From contig NZ_CP181447.1 of NCBI RefSeq assembly GCF_048001765.1, forward strand, positions 1,054,001 through 1,118,000: a stretch of DNA of 64,000 bases, given 5' to 3'. The translations under genes and the position numbers were made by a program. The stretch comes from Bombiscardovia asteroides_K (GTDB lineage Bacteria; Actinomycetota; Actinomycetes; Actinomycetales; Bifidobacteriaceae). The notes beneath the pieces were generated by a model. The model was not told where the DNA came from and ran no database searches. It worked only from the letters and a program-made list of their open reading frames with translations. Of the stretch, positions 9,052-17,882 are shown piece by piece. Each line of letters starts with the position of its first letter. The stretch's first letter is position 1.

Positions 9052-9846
9052 ATGGCCAAGACCTACAGAAAATCCAGGGGCGGGGCCCCGGCGGGATTCT
9101 TCGAGTGCGAGGGGCGCGGGCTGCAATGGCTGGGCCAGGCCCAGGCGCAGGGCGGTCCCCGGGTGGTGGACGTCTACGACTGGGGCCCGGACTACCTGGA
9201 CATCGAGGAGGTGACCTCCGCCTCCCCCACGCCCGGCGCGGCCTACCGCTTTGGCGCCCAGCTGGCCCACATGCATGATGTCGGGGCCGACCACTTCGGT
9301 TCCGCGCCCGAGGGCTACACGGGCACCTGCTACTTCGGACCCCTGCAGGATCCGCTGCCCATGGACGTGGGCGCCTGGGAAGACCCGGCCACCTACTGGG
9401 CCAAGGGGCGGCTGGAGCCCATGGTGGGCATGGCCATGGATCGGCGCGCCCTGAACCGCGATGACATGAAGATGACCGAAGAGGTGATCCAGGCCCTGCC
9501 GGAGCTGCTGGGCGCTGCCGCCAATGACAAGCCCGCCCGGGTCCACGGGGACCTCTGGAGCGGGAACGTCATGTGGACCAGGAACGACGGGAACACCCAG
9601 GCCGTCCTGATTGACCCTGCGGCCCACGGCGGCCACCGCGAGGAGGATCTGGCCATGCTGCAGCTGTTCGGCATCCCCTACCTGGGGCAGATTCTGGACG
9701 GCTACCAGAGCGTGCATCCCCTGGCGGCCGGCTACCGGAACCGGACCACGCTCTGGCAGCTCTACGCCATCGCCGGGCACTGCGCCTTCTTCGGCGGCGG
9801 CTATGTGAGCGAGTACCGGTCCATGTGCCGGTCGCTGCTGGACTGA
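9052..9846 (+). CDS. Fructosamine-3-kinase family protein
   Basis: A 264-residue cytoplasmic kinase-fold protein, likely phosphorylating ketosamines or ribulosamines on glycated amines or proteins for repair. The N-lobe starts YRKSRGGAPAGFFECEG, followed by LAHMHDVG. The catalytic loop VHGDLWSGNVMW and the metal-binding LIDPAAHGGHREEDLAM (about 190-215) are intact, and FGIPYL matches the family. The ATG at 9052 was preferred over an in-frame ATG at 9010 because homology starts here. It is divergent from uppP and convergent with dnaJ; the gap to the dnaJ stop is about 10 bases. Confidence 0.85.
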   Translation: MAKTYRKSRGGAPAGFFECEGRGLQWLGQAQAQGGPRVVDVYDWGPDYLDIEEVTSASPTPGAAYRFGAQLAHMHDVGADHFGSAPEGYTGTCYFGPLQDPLPMDVGAWEDPATYWAKGRLEPMVGMAMDRRALNRDDMKMTEEVIQALPELLGAAANDKPARVHGDLWSGNVMWTRNDGNTQAVLIDPAAHGGHREEDLAMLQLFGIPYLGQILDGYQSVHPLAAGYRNRTTLWQLYAIAGHCAFFGGGYVSEYRSMCRSLLD

Positions 9847-9856
9847 CTCAGCCGAC

Positions 9857-10993
9857 TCAGCTGAAGATGTCCTTGAGCTTGCCGAAGATCCCCTTGCGGC
9901 CCCCGACTCCGGCAGGCTTGGCACTCTGCGGGACCTGCCTGGCTTCAGAGTCGTGGCTGTTGGCGAAGTCCTCAATCAGGCGGCGCTGATCGTCGTCCAG
10001 CTTGGTGGGGATCTGGACCAGCACGTGGACGATGATGTCGCCGCGCTCCTCCCGGTTGCCCAGCCTGGTGACGCCCAGGCCCTTGATGGTGATCTCCTGG
10101 TCAGGCTGGCAGCCGGCGGGGATGTCCACCTGACGCTGGCCGTCGAAGGTCTCCAGGTCAACCTGGTGGCCCAGCACGGCCCAGGTCATGGGCACGGCGA
10201 TCCAGCAGTGCAGGTCCTGGCCGCTGCGGGTGTAGTGCTTGTCGGGCTTGATGCTGATGTCCACATACAGGTCGCCGGCGGCACCGCCGCCCTCGCCCAC
10301 CTCGCCCTGGGAGGCCAGCCGCAGCCGGGAGCCGTCAGCCACGCCAGCGGGCACGTTGACGCCCACCTCGCGCCGGGTGCGCACACGGCCATGGCCGTTG
10401 CAGACCGGGCAGGGGTGCTCGATGATGGTGCCGTGGCCCTCGCACCGCTCGCAGGGTGCCTGGCTCATCATCTGCCCCAGCAGGGTCCGCACCACCTTCT
10501 GGGCATAGCCCTTGCCGTTGCAGACCGGGCAGGTCACCGGGGAGGTCCCCTTCTGGGCCCCCGAGCCGCCGCATTCCTGGCAGAGGCCGTAGGTGCTGAT
10601 GGGGGTGCGTACCACGCCGCCGAAGATGGCGGTCTTCATGTCCACGGAGACCTGGGCCAAGGCGTCCCGGCCGGGCTGGGTGCGCGGAATGGGCCCCTGG
10701 GTGGTGCCCCCGAAGCCGCCGCCGAAGAACTGGTTGAAGACGTCGCCCATGTCGAAGGGGCTGCCCCCCTGGGAGGCCTGGGGATCGTTGGGGTCCACGC
10801 CCGCGTCGTACATGCGCCGCTTCTCGGGGTCGGAGAGCACCTCGTAGGCGCTGTTGACCTCCTTGAACTTGTCCTCGTATTCAGGCCCGGCGATGTCCGG
10901 GTGGTACTTGCGGCTCATCTTGCGATAGGCGCGCTTGATGTCCTGATCGCTCGCGCCGCGCTCGACTCCCAAAACCTCGTAGTAATCTGCCAC
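9857..10993 (-). CDS. dnaJ: Chaperone protein DnaJ (hrcA-linked)
   Basis: A Hsp40 co-chaperone of 378 residues that stimulates DnaK ATPase. The J-domain (1-70) contains the HPD motif in KYHPDIAGPEY, and a Gly/Phe-rich region follows (FGGGFGG). Four zinc-finger repeats are intact: CQECGGSG, CPVCNGKG, CERCEGHG and CPVCNGHG (about 140-205). The C-terminal substrate-binding domain comes next. It is the second gene after hrcA (about 84-base gap), so the CIRCE operator upstream of hrcA probably controls both. Many actinobacteria have two dnaJ genes; this is the HrcA-associated one. Confidence 0.95.
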   Translation of the reverse strand: MADYYEVLGVERGASDQDIKRAYRKMSRKYHPDIAGPEYEDKFKEVNSAYEVLSDPEKRRMYDAGVDPNDPQASQGGSPFDMGDVFNQFFGGGFGGTTQGPIPRTQPGRDALAQVSVDMKTAIFGGVVRTPISTYGLCQECGGSGAQKGTSPVTCPVCNGKGYAQKVVRTLLGQMMSQAPCERCEGHGTIIEHPCPVCNGHGRVRTRREVGVNVPAGVADGSRLRLASQGEVGEGGGAAGDLYVDISIKPDKHYTRSGQDLHCWIAVPMTWAVLGHQVDLETFDGQRQVDIPAGCQPDQEITIKGLGVTRLGNREERGDIIVHVLVQIPTKLDDDQRRLIEDFANSHDSEARQVPQSAKPAGVGGRKGIFGKLKDIFS

Positions 10994-11077
10994 CGATCAT
11001 CCTTTTCGTTTGATGCCCTCTCGACCCATAGTTGCATGGGCCCACGATACCTATGACTTATGCTGCTGCCCTGACGG

Positions 11078-12151
11078 TCACGGCTCCCCGTCGCCGGCCA
11101 GGAAACCGGTCAGATAGGAGGCCACGGCACGAACCGCGCTCATGGTCGCCGGATAGTCCATATGGGTCGGGCCGATGGAACCCACGAAGGCCACGGGCTC
11201 GTCCGCTTCGGAGCCGTCGGTCTGCCTGGACCGGGCATGCCCGTATCCGCTGGTTACCACCGAGGCGTGGGCCAGCTCCGGGGTCCGGGTCTCGGTGCCG
11301 ATGGCCACGCTGACTCCGTTGCTTTCACGTGAGAGCTCACTCTGGGCCCGCATGAGCCGCATGAGCACCACCTGCTCCTCCAGGGCGTCCAGCAGCGAGC
11401 CCAGGTCCCCCAGGGAGACGGCCTGGCTGTGGGTCAGCTGGGAGGTGCCGGCCATGTAGAGGCCGCTGGTCTGTTCCCGAGTGGCCATCTCGTCAAAGAC
11501 CGTGGCCACCAGGCGCAGCATGGACTTGTCTCGGCCCTCGGTCAGGGAGTCGGCCAGCATGCGGCAGCGGTCGGCGGCGCGGTCCAGGGGCAGGTCCTGG
11601 CACTGTCTGTTGATCTTGTCGGACAGGTCCGCCAGGGCGTTCGGGTCCTCCTGCAAGGGCCCGTGCAGGGTGCGCTGGACCACCCGGCCGGTGTCGGTGA
11701 TGACCACCATAAGTACGGTCCCCCGGCTCAGTCCTATAAGCTCGGCCCGGCGCAGGTTCGAGCTGGCCAGGGAGGGCGAGGCCACCACGGCGATCTGCCC
11801 GGTGATCTGGGCCAGAAGACGGGCGGCGTGCTGCAGGGTGTCCTCAAGGTTGACCGACCCGGACAGGAAGGCGTTGATCCCCCGGCGCTGGGCGGCGGAC
11901 AGGGGCACGATGGTGGCCAGCCTGTCGACGAAGTAACGGTAGCCCTTCTGGGTGGGGATGCGGCCGGCCGAGGTGTGGGGCTGGACCAGGTAGCCCTCGC
12001 TCTCCAGGGCCGCCATGTCGTTGCGCACGGTGGCGGAGCTGACTCCAAGCTGATGATTTCTGGTGAGCGAACCCGACCCTACCGGCTCGCGAGAACGGAT
12101 ATAGTCCTCGACGACCGCGCGCAGCACCAGCATGCGTCTGGTATTAGGCAA
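11078..12151 (-). CDS. hrcA: Heat-inducible transcription repressor HrcA
   Basis: A repressor of class I heat-shock genes that binds CIRCE and is stabilised by GroEL. It has an N-terminal winged helix (TRRMLVLRAVVEDYIRSREPVGS, then SSATVRNDMAALESEGYL and HTSAGRIPTQKGYRYFVD) and a C-terminal GAF-like dimerisation domain ending YPATMSAVRAVASYLTGFL. The TTG at 12149-12151 is chosen because GGAAGGAG lies five bases upstream and the family starts here. An in-frame ATG at 12169 lacks a Shine-Dalgarno. The product is 357 residues. The gene lies next to a CIRCE site and is divergent from tkt. Confidence 0.93.
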   Translation of the reverse strand: MPNTRRMLVLRAVVEDYIRSREPVGSGSLTRNHQLGVSSATVRNDMAALESEGYLVQPHTSAGRIPTQKGYRYFVDRLATIVPLSAAQRRGINAFLSGSVNLEDTLQHAARLLAQITGQIAVVASPSLASSNLRRAELIGLSRGTVLMVVITDTGRVVQRTLHGPLQEDPNALADLSDKINRQCQDLPLDRAADRCRMLADSLTEGRDKSMLRLVATVFDEMATREQTSGLYMAGTSQLTHSQAVSLGDLGSLLDALEEQVVLMRLMRAQSELSRESNGVSVAIGTETRTPELAHASVVTSGYGHARSRQTDGSEADEPVAFVGSIGPTHMDYPATMSAVRAVASYLTGFLAGDGEP

Positions 12152-12179
12152 TGTCGCTCCTTCCGTCATGGTTTCATTA

Positions 12180-12206
12180 TTAGCACTCGGGCCATGAGAG
12201 TGCCAA
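12180..12206. promoter_or_regulatory. CIRCE operator
   Basis: TTAGCACTC, nine bases, then GAGTGCCAA. This matches the CIRCE consensus TTAGCACTC-N9-GAGTGCTAA with one mismatch in the right arm. It lies just upstream of hrcA, so autoregulation of hrcA-dnaJ is expected. It is also within the hrcA-tkt divergent region. Confidence 0.9.
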
Positions 12207-12335
12207 AACGTCGTGCGAAGAGCCGAATTGTGTCGTCTCAAACCGATACGATGGAAACGCATAGTGAAGGTAATCGAACATTTTCGACACAAGTCGAACA
12301 TGGAGACCTCTACATTGGAAGGAAAGCAGCACCAT

Positions 12336-14438
12336 ATGGCAGATTTCACATGGTCCGAACTCGATGAGCGGGCTGTCAAGATGGCCAAGGTCCTCTCGGC
12401 CGACGCGGTCGAGAAGGCCGGAAGCGGCCACCCCGGCTCCCCTATTTCGCTGGCGCCCATCGCTTACGCGCTCTACCAGCACTTCATCCGTCACGACCCC
12501 AACGACCCCGACTGGGTTGGGCGCGATCGGTTCATTCTCTCCGGCGGCCACGCCTCGCTGACCCAGTACGTGCAGCTCTACTTCTCCGGGTACGGACTGA
12601 CCCTGGACGATCTGAAGCGCTTCCGCACCGCTGGCACCAGGACCCCCGGCCACCCCGAGTACGGCCTGACCCCCGGCATCGAGATGACCACCGGCCCGCT
12701 GGGCCAGGGTCTGGCCTCGGCCGTGGGCTTCGCCTATGGTCAGCGCTACGAGCGCGGTCTGCTTGATCCGGACGCACCCGAGGGGCAGTCCCCCTTCGAC
12801 CATAAGGTCTGGGTCATCTGCGGCGAGGGCGACGTCGAGGAGGGCGTCTCCTCCGAGGCCAGCTCCCTGGCCGGCGACCAACGCCTGGGCAACCTGACCG
12901 TCATCTTCGATGCCAACCACATCCAGATCGAGGGCGATACCCGCATCTCCCTGGGCGAGGACATCCTCAAGCGCTACCAGGCCTACGGCTGGTACACCGA
13001 CGAGTTCAGCTTCATCCAGCCCGACGGCTCCTACAAGGAGGACGTCGAGGGCCTGGCTGCCGTCCTGGAGAAGGCCGAGCAGGTCACCGACCGGCCCAAG
13101 TTCATCAAGGTGGACACCCTGATGGCCTGGCCCACCCCCGGCAAGACCAACGATCCTTCAGCCCACGGCTCCGCCCTGGGTGCCGAGGCCGTCGCCGGTC
13201 TGAAGAAGACCCTGGGCTACGACCCTGAGCAGAGCTTCCAGATTGACGAGGAGGCCCTGGCCCACGCACGCGAGGTCGCCCAGCGCGGCCTGGCCGCCCA
13301 CAAGGACTGGGACGAGAAGTACCAGGCCTGGCGCAAGGCCAACCCCGACAAGGCTGCCCTCTACGACCGCATCCATGCCGGCAAGCTGCCAGAGGGCTTC
13401 GACAAGGCCCTGGACGACCTGGAGGCTGGCTTCGAGCCCGGCTCCAAGGTGGCCACCCGCAAGGCCTCCGGCGCAGTCATCAACGCCCTGGCCCCCATCA
13501 TGCCCGAGCTCTGGGGAGGATCCGCCGATCTGGGCGGCTCCAACAACACCAACATCAACGGTGCCGTCTCCTTCGCCCCGGAGGCCGACAAGACCGTCCA
13601 GTGGCCCAAGGCCAGCAAGTACGGCCGCCAGCTGCACTTCGGCGTGCGCGAGTTCGGCATGGGCGCCATCACCAACGGCATCCTGCTGGGTTCGGACACC
13701 AGGCCCTACAACGGGACCTTCTTCCAGTTCAGCGACTATGAGCGCCCCTCGGTGCGCCTGGCCGCCCTGATGGACATCCCCAACCTGTATGTGTGGACCC
13801 ACGACTCCGTGGCCCTGGGCGAGGATGGCCCCACCCACCAGCCCATCGAGCACCTGACCGCCGTGCGCGCCATCCCCCAGATGGAGGTTGTGCGCCCGGC
13901 CGACCAGTACGAGACCGCTGAAGCCTACCGCGCCTTCTTCAAGAAGGACAACACCCACCCCACGGCCATGATCCTGACCAGGCAGGGCGTGCCCACCCTG
14001 GAGGAGACCAAGGCCAAGGCCCGCGAGGGCGTGCGCAAGGGCGCCTACGTGCTGGTCGACACCGAGGGACAGCCGGATGTGCTGATCATGGCCACCGGTT
14101 CCGAGGTGCAGCACGCTGTGGCCGCCTCCAAGACCCTGGCTGAGCAGGGTGTCAAGGCCCGCGTCATCTCCGTGCCCTCGCTGGAGTGGTTCGAGGAGCA
14201 GGACGACGAGTACAAGGAAGCCGTTCTGCCTGCCTCCGTCAAGGCCCGTGTCTCTGTTGAGGCCGGACTGGCCACGCCCTGGTACAAGTACCTGGGCAGC
14301 TATGGCAAGCCCGTCTCCATCGAGCAGTTCGGCCTGCAGGGCAGCGGCGACGAGAACATGCGCGACCTGGGCATCACCGCTGATCATGTGGTCGAAGCAG
14401 CACAGGCCTCCCTGGAGGAAGTCCGTCGGGCCCGCTGA
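12336..14438 (+). CDS. tkt: Transketolase
   Basis: A 700-residue thiamine-diphosphate enzyme that moves two-carbon units between sugar phosphates; it feeds the fructose-6-phosphate phosphoketolase (bifid) pathway and pentose metabolism. Seen: the N-terminal GSGHPGSPISLAPIAYALY, the ThDP motif GEGDVEEGVSSEASSLAGD ending in N (IFDANHIQIEG), and the central pyrimidine-domain GVREFGMGAITNGI and HDSVALGEDGPTHQPIEHL. The ATG at 12336 follows GGAAGGA and starts the family N-terminus. The base composition and codons look like a highly expressed gene. It is followed by tal. Confidence 0.96.
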   Translation: MADFTWSELDERAVKMAKVLSADAVEKAGSGHPGSPISLAPIAYALYQHFIRHDPNDPDWVGRDRFILSGGHASLTQYVQLYFSGYGLTLDDLKRFRTAGTRTPGHPEYGLTPGIEMTTGPLGQGLASAVGFAYGQRYERGLLDPDAPEGQSPFDHKVWVICGEGDVEEGVSSEASSLAGDQRLGNLTVIFDANHIQIEGDTRISLGEDILKRYQAYGWYTDEFSFIQPDGSYKEDVEGLAAVLEKAEQVTDRPKFIKVDTLMAWPTPGKTNDPSAHGSALGAEAVAGLKKTLGYDPEQSFQIDEEALAHAREVAQRGLAAHKDWDEKYQAWRKANPDKAALYDRIHAGKLPEGFDKALDDLEAGFEPGSKVATRKASGAVINALAPIMPELWGGSADLGGSNNTNINGAVSFAPEADKTVQWPKASKYGRQLHFGVREFGMGAITNGILLGSDTRPYNGTFFQFSDYERPSVRLAALMDIPNLYVWTHDSVALGEDGPTHQPIEHLTAVRAIPQMEVVRPADQYETAEAYRAFFKKDNTHPTAMILTRQGVPTLEETKAKAREGVRKGAYVLVDTEGQPDVLIMATGSEVQHAVAASKTLAEQGVKARVISVPSLEWFEEQDDEYKEAVLPASVKARVSVEAGLATPWYKYLGSYGKPVSIEQFGLQGSGDENMRDLGITADHVVEAAQASLEEVRRAR

Positions 14439-14458
14439 ACCCGGCATCGTGATCAATC

Positions 14459-14484
14459 GGGGGCCGTCCGTGACGCCGGCCCCC
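14459..14484 (+). terminator. Hairpin between tkt and tal
   Basis: GGGGGCCG (14459-14466) pairs with CGGCCCCC (14477-14484), with a 10-base loop, about 20 bases past the tkt stop. There is no T run, so it may attenuate or stabilise rather than fully terminate. Confidence 0.45.
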
Positions 14485-14593
14485 TCCCCCGCAGGCACAC
14501 CCGAAACGCGGGCCTACGGGAATACAGCAACAGACTTCCCGGTAGTGCATAGTGAATGTGATTCCATCGGGAACCCAAATAAGGAGTGACAAG

Positions 14594-15703
14594 ATGGCAG
14601 AAAATGCAAACACCCAGCGCACCAGCGATTCAGGTGTCTCGATTTGGCTGGACGATCTGAGCCGCACCCGCATCGAATCGGGCAATCTGCAGCAGCTGAT
14701 CGCCGAGCGCAATGTGGTGGGCGTGACCACCAACCCCTCAATCTTCCAGAAGGCCCTGAGCCAGGTGGGTCCCTATGACGAACAGCTCAAGCAGTTGGGC
14801 CGCATCCCCGTCGAGGAGGCCGTCCGTGAGCTGACCACCACCGACGTGCGCAACGCCACCGACATCTTCCGCGAGGTTGCCGAGAAGACCGATTACGTGG
14901 ATGGACGCGTTTCCATCGAGGTCGATCCTCGTCTGGCCCACAACACCGAAGAGACCGAGAAACAGGCCGAGGAACTCTGGGCCAAGGTCGACCGTCCCAA
15001 CGCCATGATCAAGATTCCCGCCACTTTGGAGGGCCTGCCTGCCATCACCGCCACCCTGGCCAAGGGTATCTCGGTCAACGTGACCCTGATCTTCTCTCTG
15101 GAACGCTACAAGCAGGTCATCGACGCCTTCATCGAGGGCATAGTTCAGGCCGACAAGAACGGCCATGACCTGAAGCACATGGGCTCGGTCGCCTCCTTCT
15201 TCGTCTCCCGCGTGGACACTGCAGTTGACAAGCTGCTGGAAGCCAACGGCTCTGACGAGGCCAAGTCCCTTGAGGGCAAGGCCGCCGTGGCCAACGCCCG
15301 CCTAGCCTACGAACTCTTTGAGAAGGCCTTCGACAGCGATCCTCGCTGGGCCGACCTGGAAGCCAAGGGTGCCAAGCGTCAGCGTCCTCTCTGGGCCTCC
15401 ACCGGCACCAAGAACGCCGCCTACTCAGACTGCAAGTATGTGGACGAACTGGTGGCCCCTCATGTGGTCAACACCATGCCTGAGAAGACCCTGAACGCTC
15501 TGGCCGATCACGGCAACGGCGCCCCCTCTGTCAAGGGTACCTATGAGGAGAGCCACCAGGTGATGCAGAAGCTGGCTGACCTGGGCATCAACATCAAGGA
15601 TGTGACCGACAAGCTGGAGGCCGATGGCGTCGCCGCCTTCATCGACTCCTGGGATTCGGTCCTCTCCGATGTGCAGAAGGGCATCGACCGCGTCAACGGC
15701 TGA
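14594..15703 (+). CDS. tal: Transaldolase
   Basis: A 369-residue TIM-barrel enzyme that transfers a dihydroxyacetone unit between sugar phosphates; with tkt it interconverts hexose and pentose phosphates for the bifid shunt. Seen: WLDDLSRTRIESGNLQQLI, VVGVTTNPSIFQKAL (transaldolase signature 1), the Schiff-base lysine region (RPNAMIKIPATLEGLPAI) and VNVTLIFSLERY. It is of the longer Tal class found in actinobacteria. AAGGAG lies eight bases before the ATG at 14594. Confidence 0.96.
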   Translation: MAENANTQRTSDSGVSIWLDDLSRTRIESGNLQQLIAERNVVGVTTNPSIFQKALSQVGPYDEQLKQLGRIPVEEAVRELTTTDVRNATDIFREVAEKTDYVDGRVSIEVDPRLAHNTEETEKQAEELWAKVDRPNAMIKIPATLEGLPAITATLAKGISVNVTLIFSLERYKQVIDAFIEGIVQADKNGHDLKHMGSVASFFVSRVDTAVDKLLEANGSDEAKSLEGKAAVANARLAYELFEKAFDSDPRWADLEAKGAKRQRPLWASTGTKNAAYSDCKYVDELVAPHVVNTMPEKTLNALADHGNGAPSVKGTYEESHQVMQKLADLGINIKDVTDKLEADGVAAFIDSWDSVLSDVQKGIDRVNG

Positions 15704-15752
15704 GCGCCATAAGTATCCATGAAGCATTCCCAAATCCTACTGGAATGGGGGA

Positions 15753-15798
15753 ATGGAAAAGGATCCCGCCGACAACAGCCAGAGGGATCCTTTTCCAT
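15753..15798. terminator. Terminator-like inverted repeat between tal and the GH130 operon
   Basis: A perfect 15-base inverted repeat: ATGGAAAAGGATCCC (15753-15767) and GGGATCCTTTTCCAT (15784-15798), with a 16-base loop. It lies between convergent tal and GH130 and could act in both directions. Confidence 0.6.
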
Positions 15799-15909
15799 CA
15801 TGTGTAATGAAGTCACTTTGTTGGAGTTGAACTTTCGACAAACATACTTAAAAAAATCAAGGTACTCAAAGAGAAAAATGTCGCCTTATTCAACAATTAC
15901 GATATTTGC

Positions 15910-16917
15910 TTAAAATCTTGAGCTATGACTACCCCACCGATCAATCCGTGGATCATATGTAGCTACTGCCAAGGTAGTATCAGATTGACCATAATAAGCA
16001 AGCCATACTCCATGGAATTGAACCAGGCCCTCAACAAACGTTACATTAGGAATCATCCCATTTAGGTCCTCAAAGGATTGAGGGGCCAGCCATGGAATCT
16101 GCATTCTAGCAATAACCTGCCCGGGTCGGTCCGGATCAATTGCAAACTGTCCGCACCTGTAATCAACGTCGTATGTCCCATCGCTTCTAAGAGTGCGAAC
16201 GGCCCCGTTTACAAGGAATATTAACAAGCCATTGTCAGCCATTACCGGAGGGGCACCGATCTCAACTAAATCAGCATCGAAGCTGCCGGGTGTAGGACTA
16301 TAAATCGGATGCTTGTCGTCACTTAAAGGTTGCCAATGAATCAGATCACTACTGGTTGCAGCGTAAATGCAGCCTTCTCCGAAGTACATCCACCACTTAT
16401 TCTGAATGCGGAACGGAACAATTACTCCAGCCTTGGACCAATCAAATCCTCTGGCATCTTTAGTGGCTGCAAAAGTGTCAAAATCACTAAAAATCGGGCC
16501 ATGCTTGGTCCAGTTGTGCAAGTCTGTTGATGTCGCTAAGCACAGTAGGGCGCTATGCCGATCCCAACCGGTATAGGTTAAATAGTATGTGCCATCAATC
16601 TTAGTTATACGTGGATCCTCGCAGCCATATCGGTCATAAGCCTCGCTAGGCGATAAAATCGGATTCTTTTCTCGATCGAAATGAAGACCGTCTGAGCTAC
16701 GGGCTAGGCCAATATGAGAAACTATGTCAGTTGAATGAGCACGGTAAAGTAGCACAACCTCATCGTCAACTACGATGGCCGCAGGATTATATAGGTTTGC
16801 TGATTCCCAGCCTTTCCCTAATGGACTGAGGATCGGATTGTTCTCATAAGGTGTGAATGGCCCTAAAGGGAACGCTGCTCTACTGTTCATGAAATTCTTG
16901 TCGTTAGTCCGGTTCAT
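15910..16917 (-). CDS. GH130 family beta-mannoside phosphorylase/hydrolase
   Basis: A 335-residue cytoplasmic enzyme with a five-bladed propeller fold. The family carries out phosphorolysis of beta-mannosides (mannosyl-glucose, manno-oligosaccharides) to mannose-1-phosphate; some members hydrolyse instead. Hallmarks: PYENNPILSPLGKGWE, the early VVLLYRAHS, and the catalytic region GCEDPRITKIDGTYYLTYTG with the acidic Asp (about 99-118). AAAGG lies ten bases before the ATG. It is the last gene of the LacI-ABC operon, seven bases after the second permease, so the imported glycoside is probably its substrate. Phosphorylase versus hydrolase is not decided here. Confidence 0.85.
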   Translation of the reverse strand: MNRTNDKNFMNSRAAFPLGPFTPYENNPILSPLGKGWESANLYNPAAIVVDDEVVLLYRAHSTDIVSHIGLARSSDGLHFDREKNPILSPSEAYDRYGCEDPRITKIDGTYYLTYTGWDRHSALLCLATSTDLHNWTKHGPIFSDFDTFAATKDARGFDWSKAGVIVPFRIQNKWWMYFGEGCIYAATSSDLIHWQPLSDDKHPIYSPTPGSFDADLVEIGAPPVMADNGLLIFLVNGAVRTLRSDGTYDVDYRCGQFAIDPDRPGQVIARMQIPWLAPQSFEDLNGMIPNVTFVEGLVQFHGVWLAYYGQSDTTLAVATYDPRIDRWGSHSSRF

Positions 16918-16924
16918 TCGTTAA

Positions 16925-17881
16925 TTAACCTTTCGTTGCTGAACCTATATCAGAGGCAGTGAAATATTTCTGGAAGAGGCAAAAGATGATAATTATAGGG
17001 AAAGCCAGGACTGTTGCACCCGCTAGGATGGCACCGTTTGGATTCGCCATGCTCTGCGAAGCTGTAGTGATGAAATTAGCCAAAGAGACAGCCAATGGCT
17101 GCATAGATGCGTCCTTAGTGATAAGGAAGGGCCAGAGAAATTCGTTCCAAGGGCCGATGAACGTGACCAAAACAGCTGTTACAAGTGCTGGTCTGACCAT
17201 AGGGATGGCAATAGACCACAAAATTCTGATTTCACTGGCTCCGTCTATTCGAGCCGCCTCAAAAATAGAACGAGGCAGACTTTTGAAAAACTGAGCAAAG
17301 ATGAACACTGCTGTAGTGTTGATGGCAAAGGGAAGAATCATGCCCAGGTAGGTATCTCCCAAGCCATAACTGCGAGTGATTTGAACATAGAGGGGAATCA
17401 TGAGCAGCTGAAACGGAACCATCTGAACTAGCAGTATTAAAATCCATGTGAAACCACGACCAGAAAAATCAAGACATGCTAATGAGTAACCAGCTAACAG
17501 TCCAAAAACCACAGTCCCAAGCAGAACGCCCCCCACGAAAATCAATGAGTTGAGTAAGGAACCCCATAGATTGATTCGACCATTGATCGCTACGAAGTTA
17601 TTAAAGGTCCAACCGCTCAAGGGCACCAAACGAGAAGGAGTGTTGGTTGGATTGCTCTGGAAAGCTCCTATGACCATAAAATAGAACGGAAAGGCAAAGA
17701 TTAGTGCAGCGATAGTAAGCAGACCGTAACGCATTACTCTGCCCACAGTTTGTCTATGTTGTCTGTTTTTGCCTTCGGATAGCTGATTATGATCCTTGCG
17801 GACTTTTTCTTCCTCGTGGAAATCATCAGGTTTAGCAGATGATTCAGTACCAAATTTGAAACGTTGATCGATGTCGCTCAT
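16925..17881 (-). CDS. Sugar ABC transporter permease, MalG type (CUT1)
   Basis: A 318-residue membrane protein with an about 45-residue charged N-terminal extension (HEEEKVRKDHNQLSEGKNRQ) and six predicted helices. The EAA loop EAARIDGASEIRILWSIAIP (about 225-244), which contacts the ATPase, is typical of the MalG branch. No ATPase gene is present in the operon, so a shared MsmK-type ATPase elsewhere is expected. The start overlaps nothing; the upstream permease stops one base before it. Base composition is richer in A+T than the core genes around it. Confidence 0.9.
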   Translation of the reverse strand: MSDIDQRFKFGTESSAKPDDFHEEEKVRKDHNQLSEGKNRQHRQTVGRVMRYGLLTIAALIFAFPFYFMVIGAFQSNPTNTPSRLVPLSGWTFNNFVAINGRINLWGSLLNSLIFVGGVLLGTVVFGLLAGYSLACLDFSGRGFTWILILLVQMVPFQLLMIPLYVQITRSYGLGDTYLGMILPFAINTTAVFIFAQFFKSLPRSIFEAARIDGASEIRILWSIAIPMVRPALVTAVLVTFIGPWNEFLWPFLITKDASMQPLAVSLANFITTASQSMANPNGAILAGATVLAFPIIIIFCLFQKYFTASDIGSATKG

Positions 17882-17882
17882 G

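Noticed and set aside
8725..9975. 416-codon minus-strand open frame spanning the fructosamine-kinase gene
   Set aside because: Overlaps the C-terminal part of dnaJ's neighbour and the uppP start; it is opposite a gene with intact kinase motifs and has no domain.
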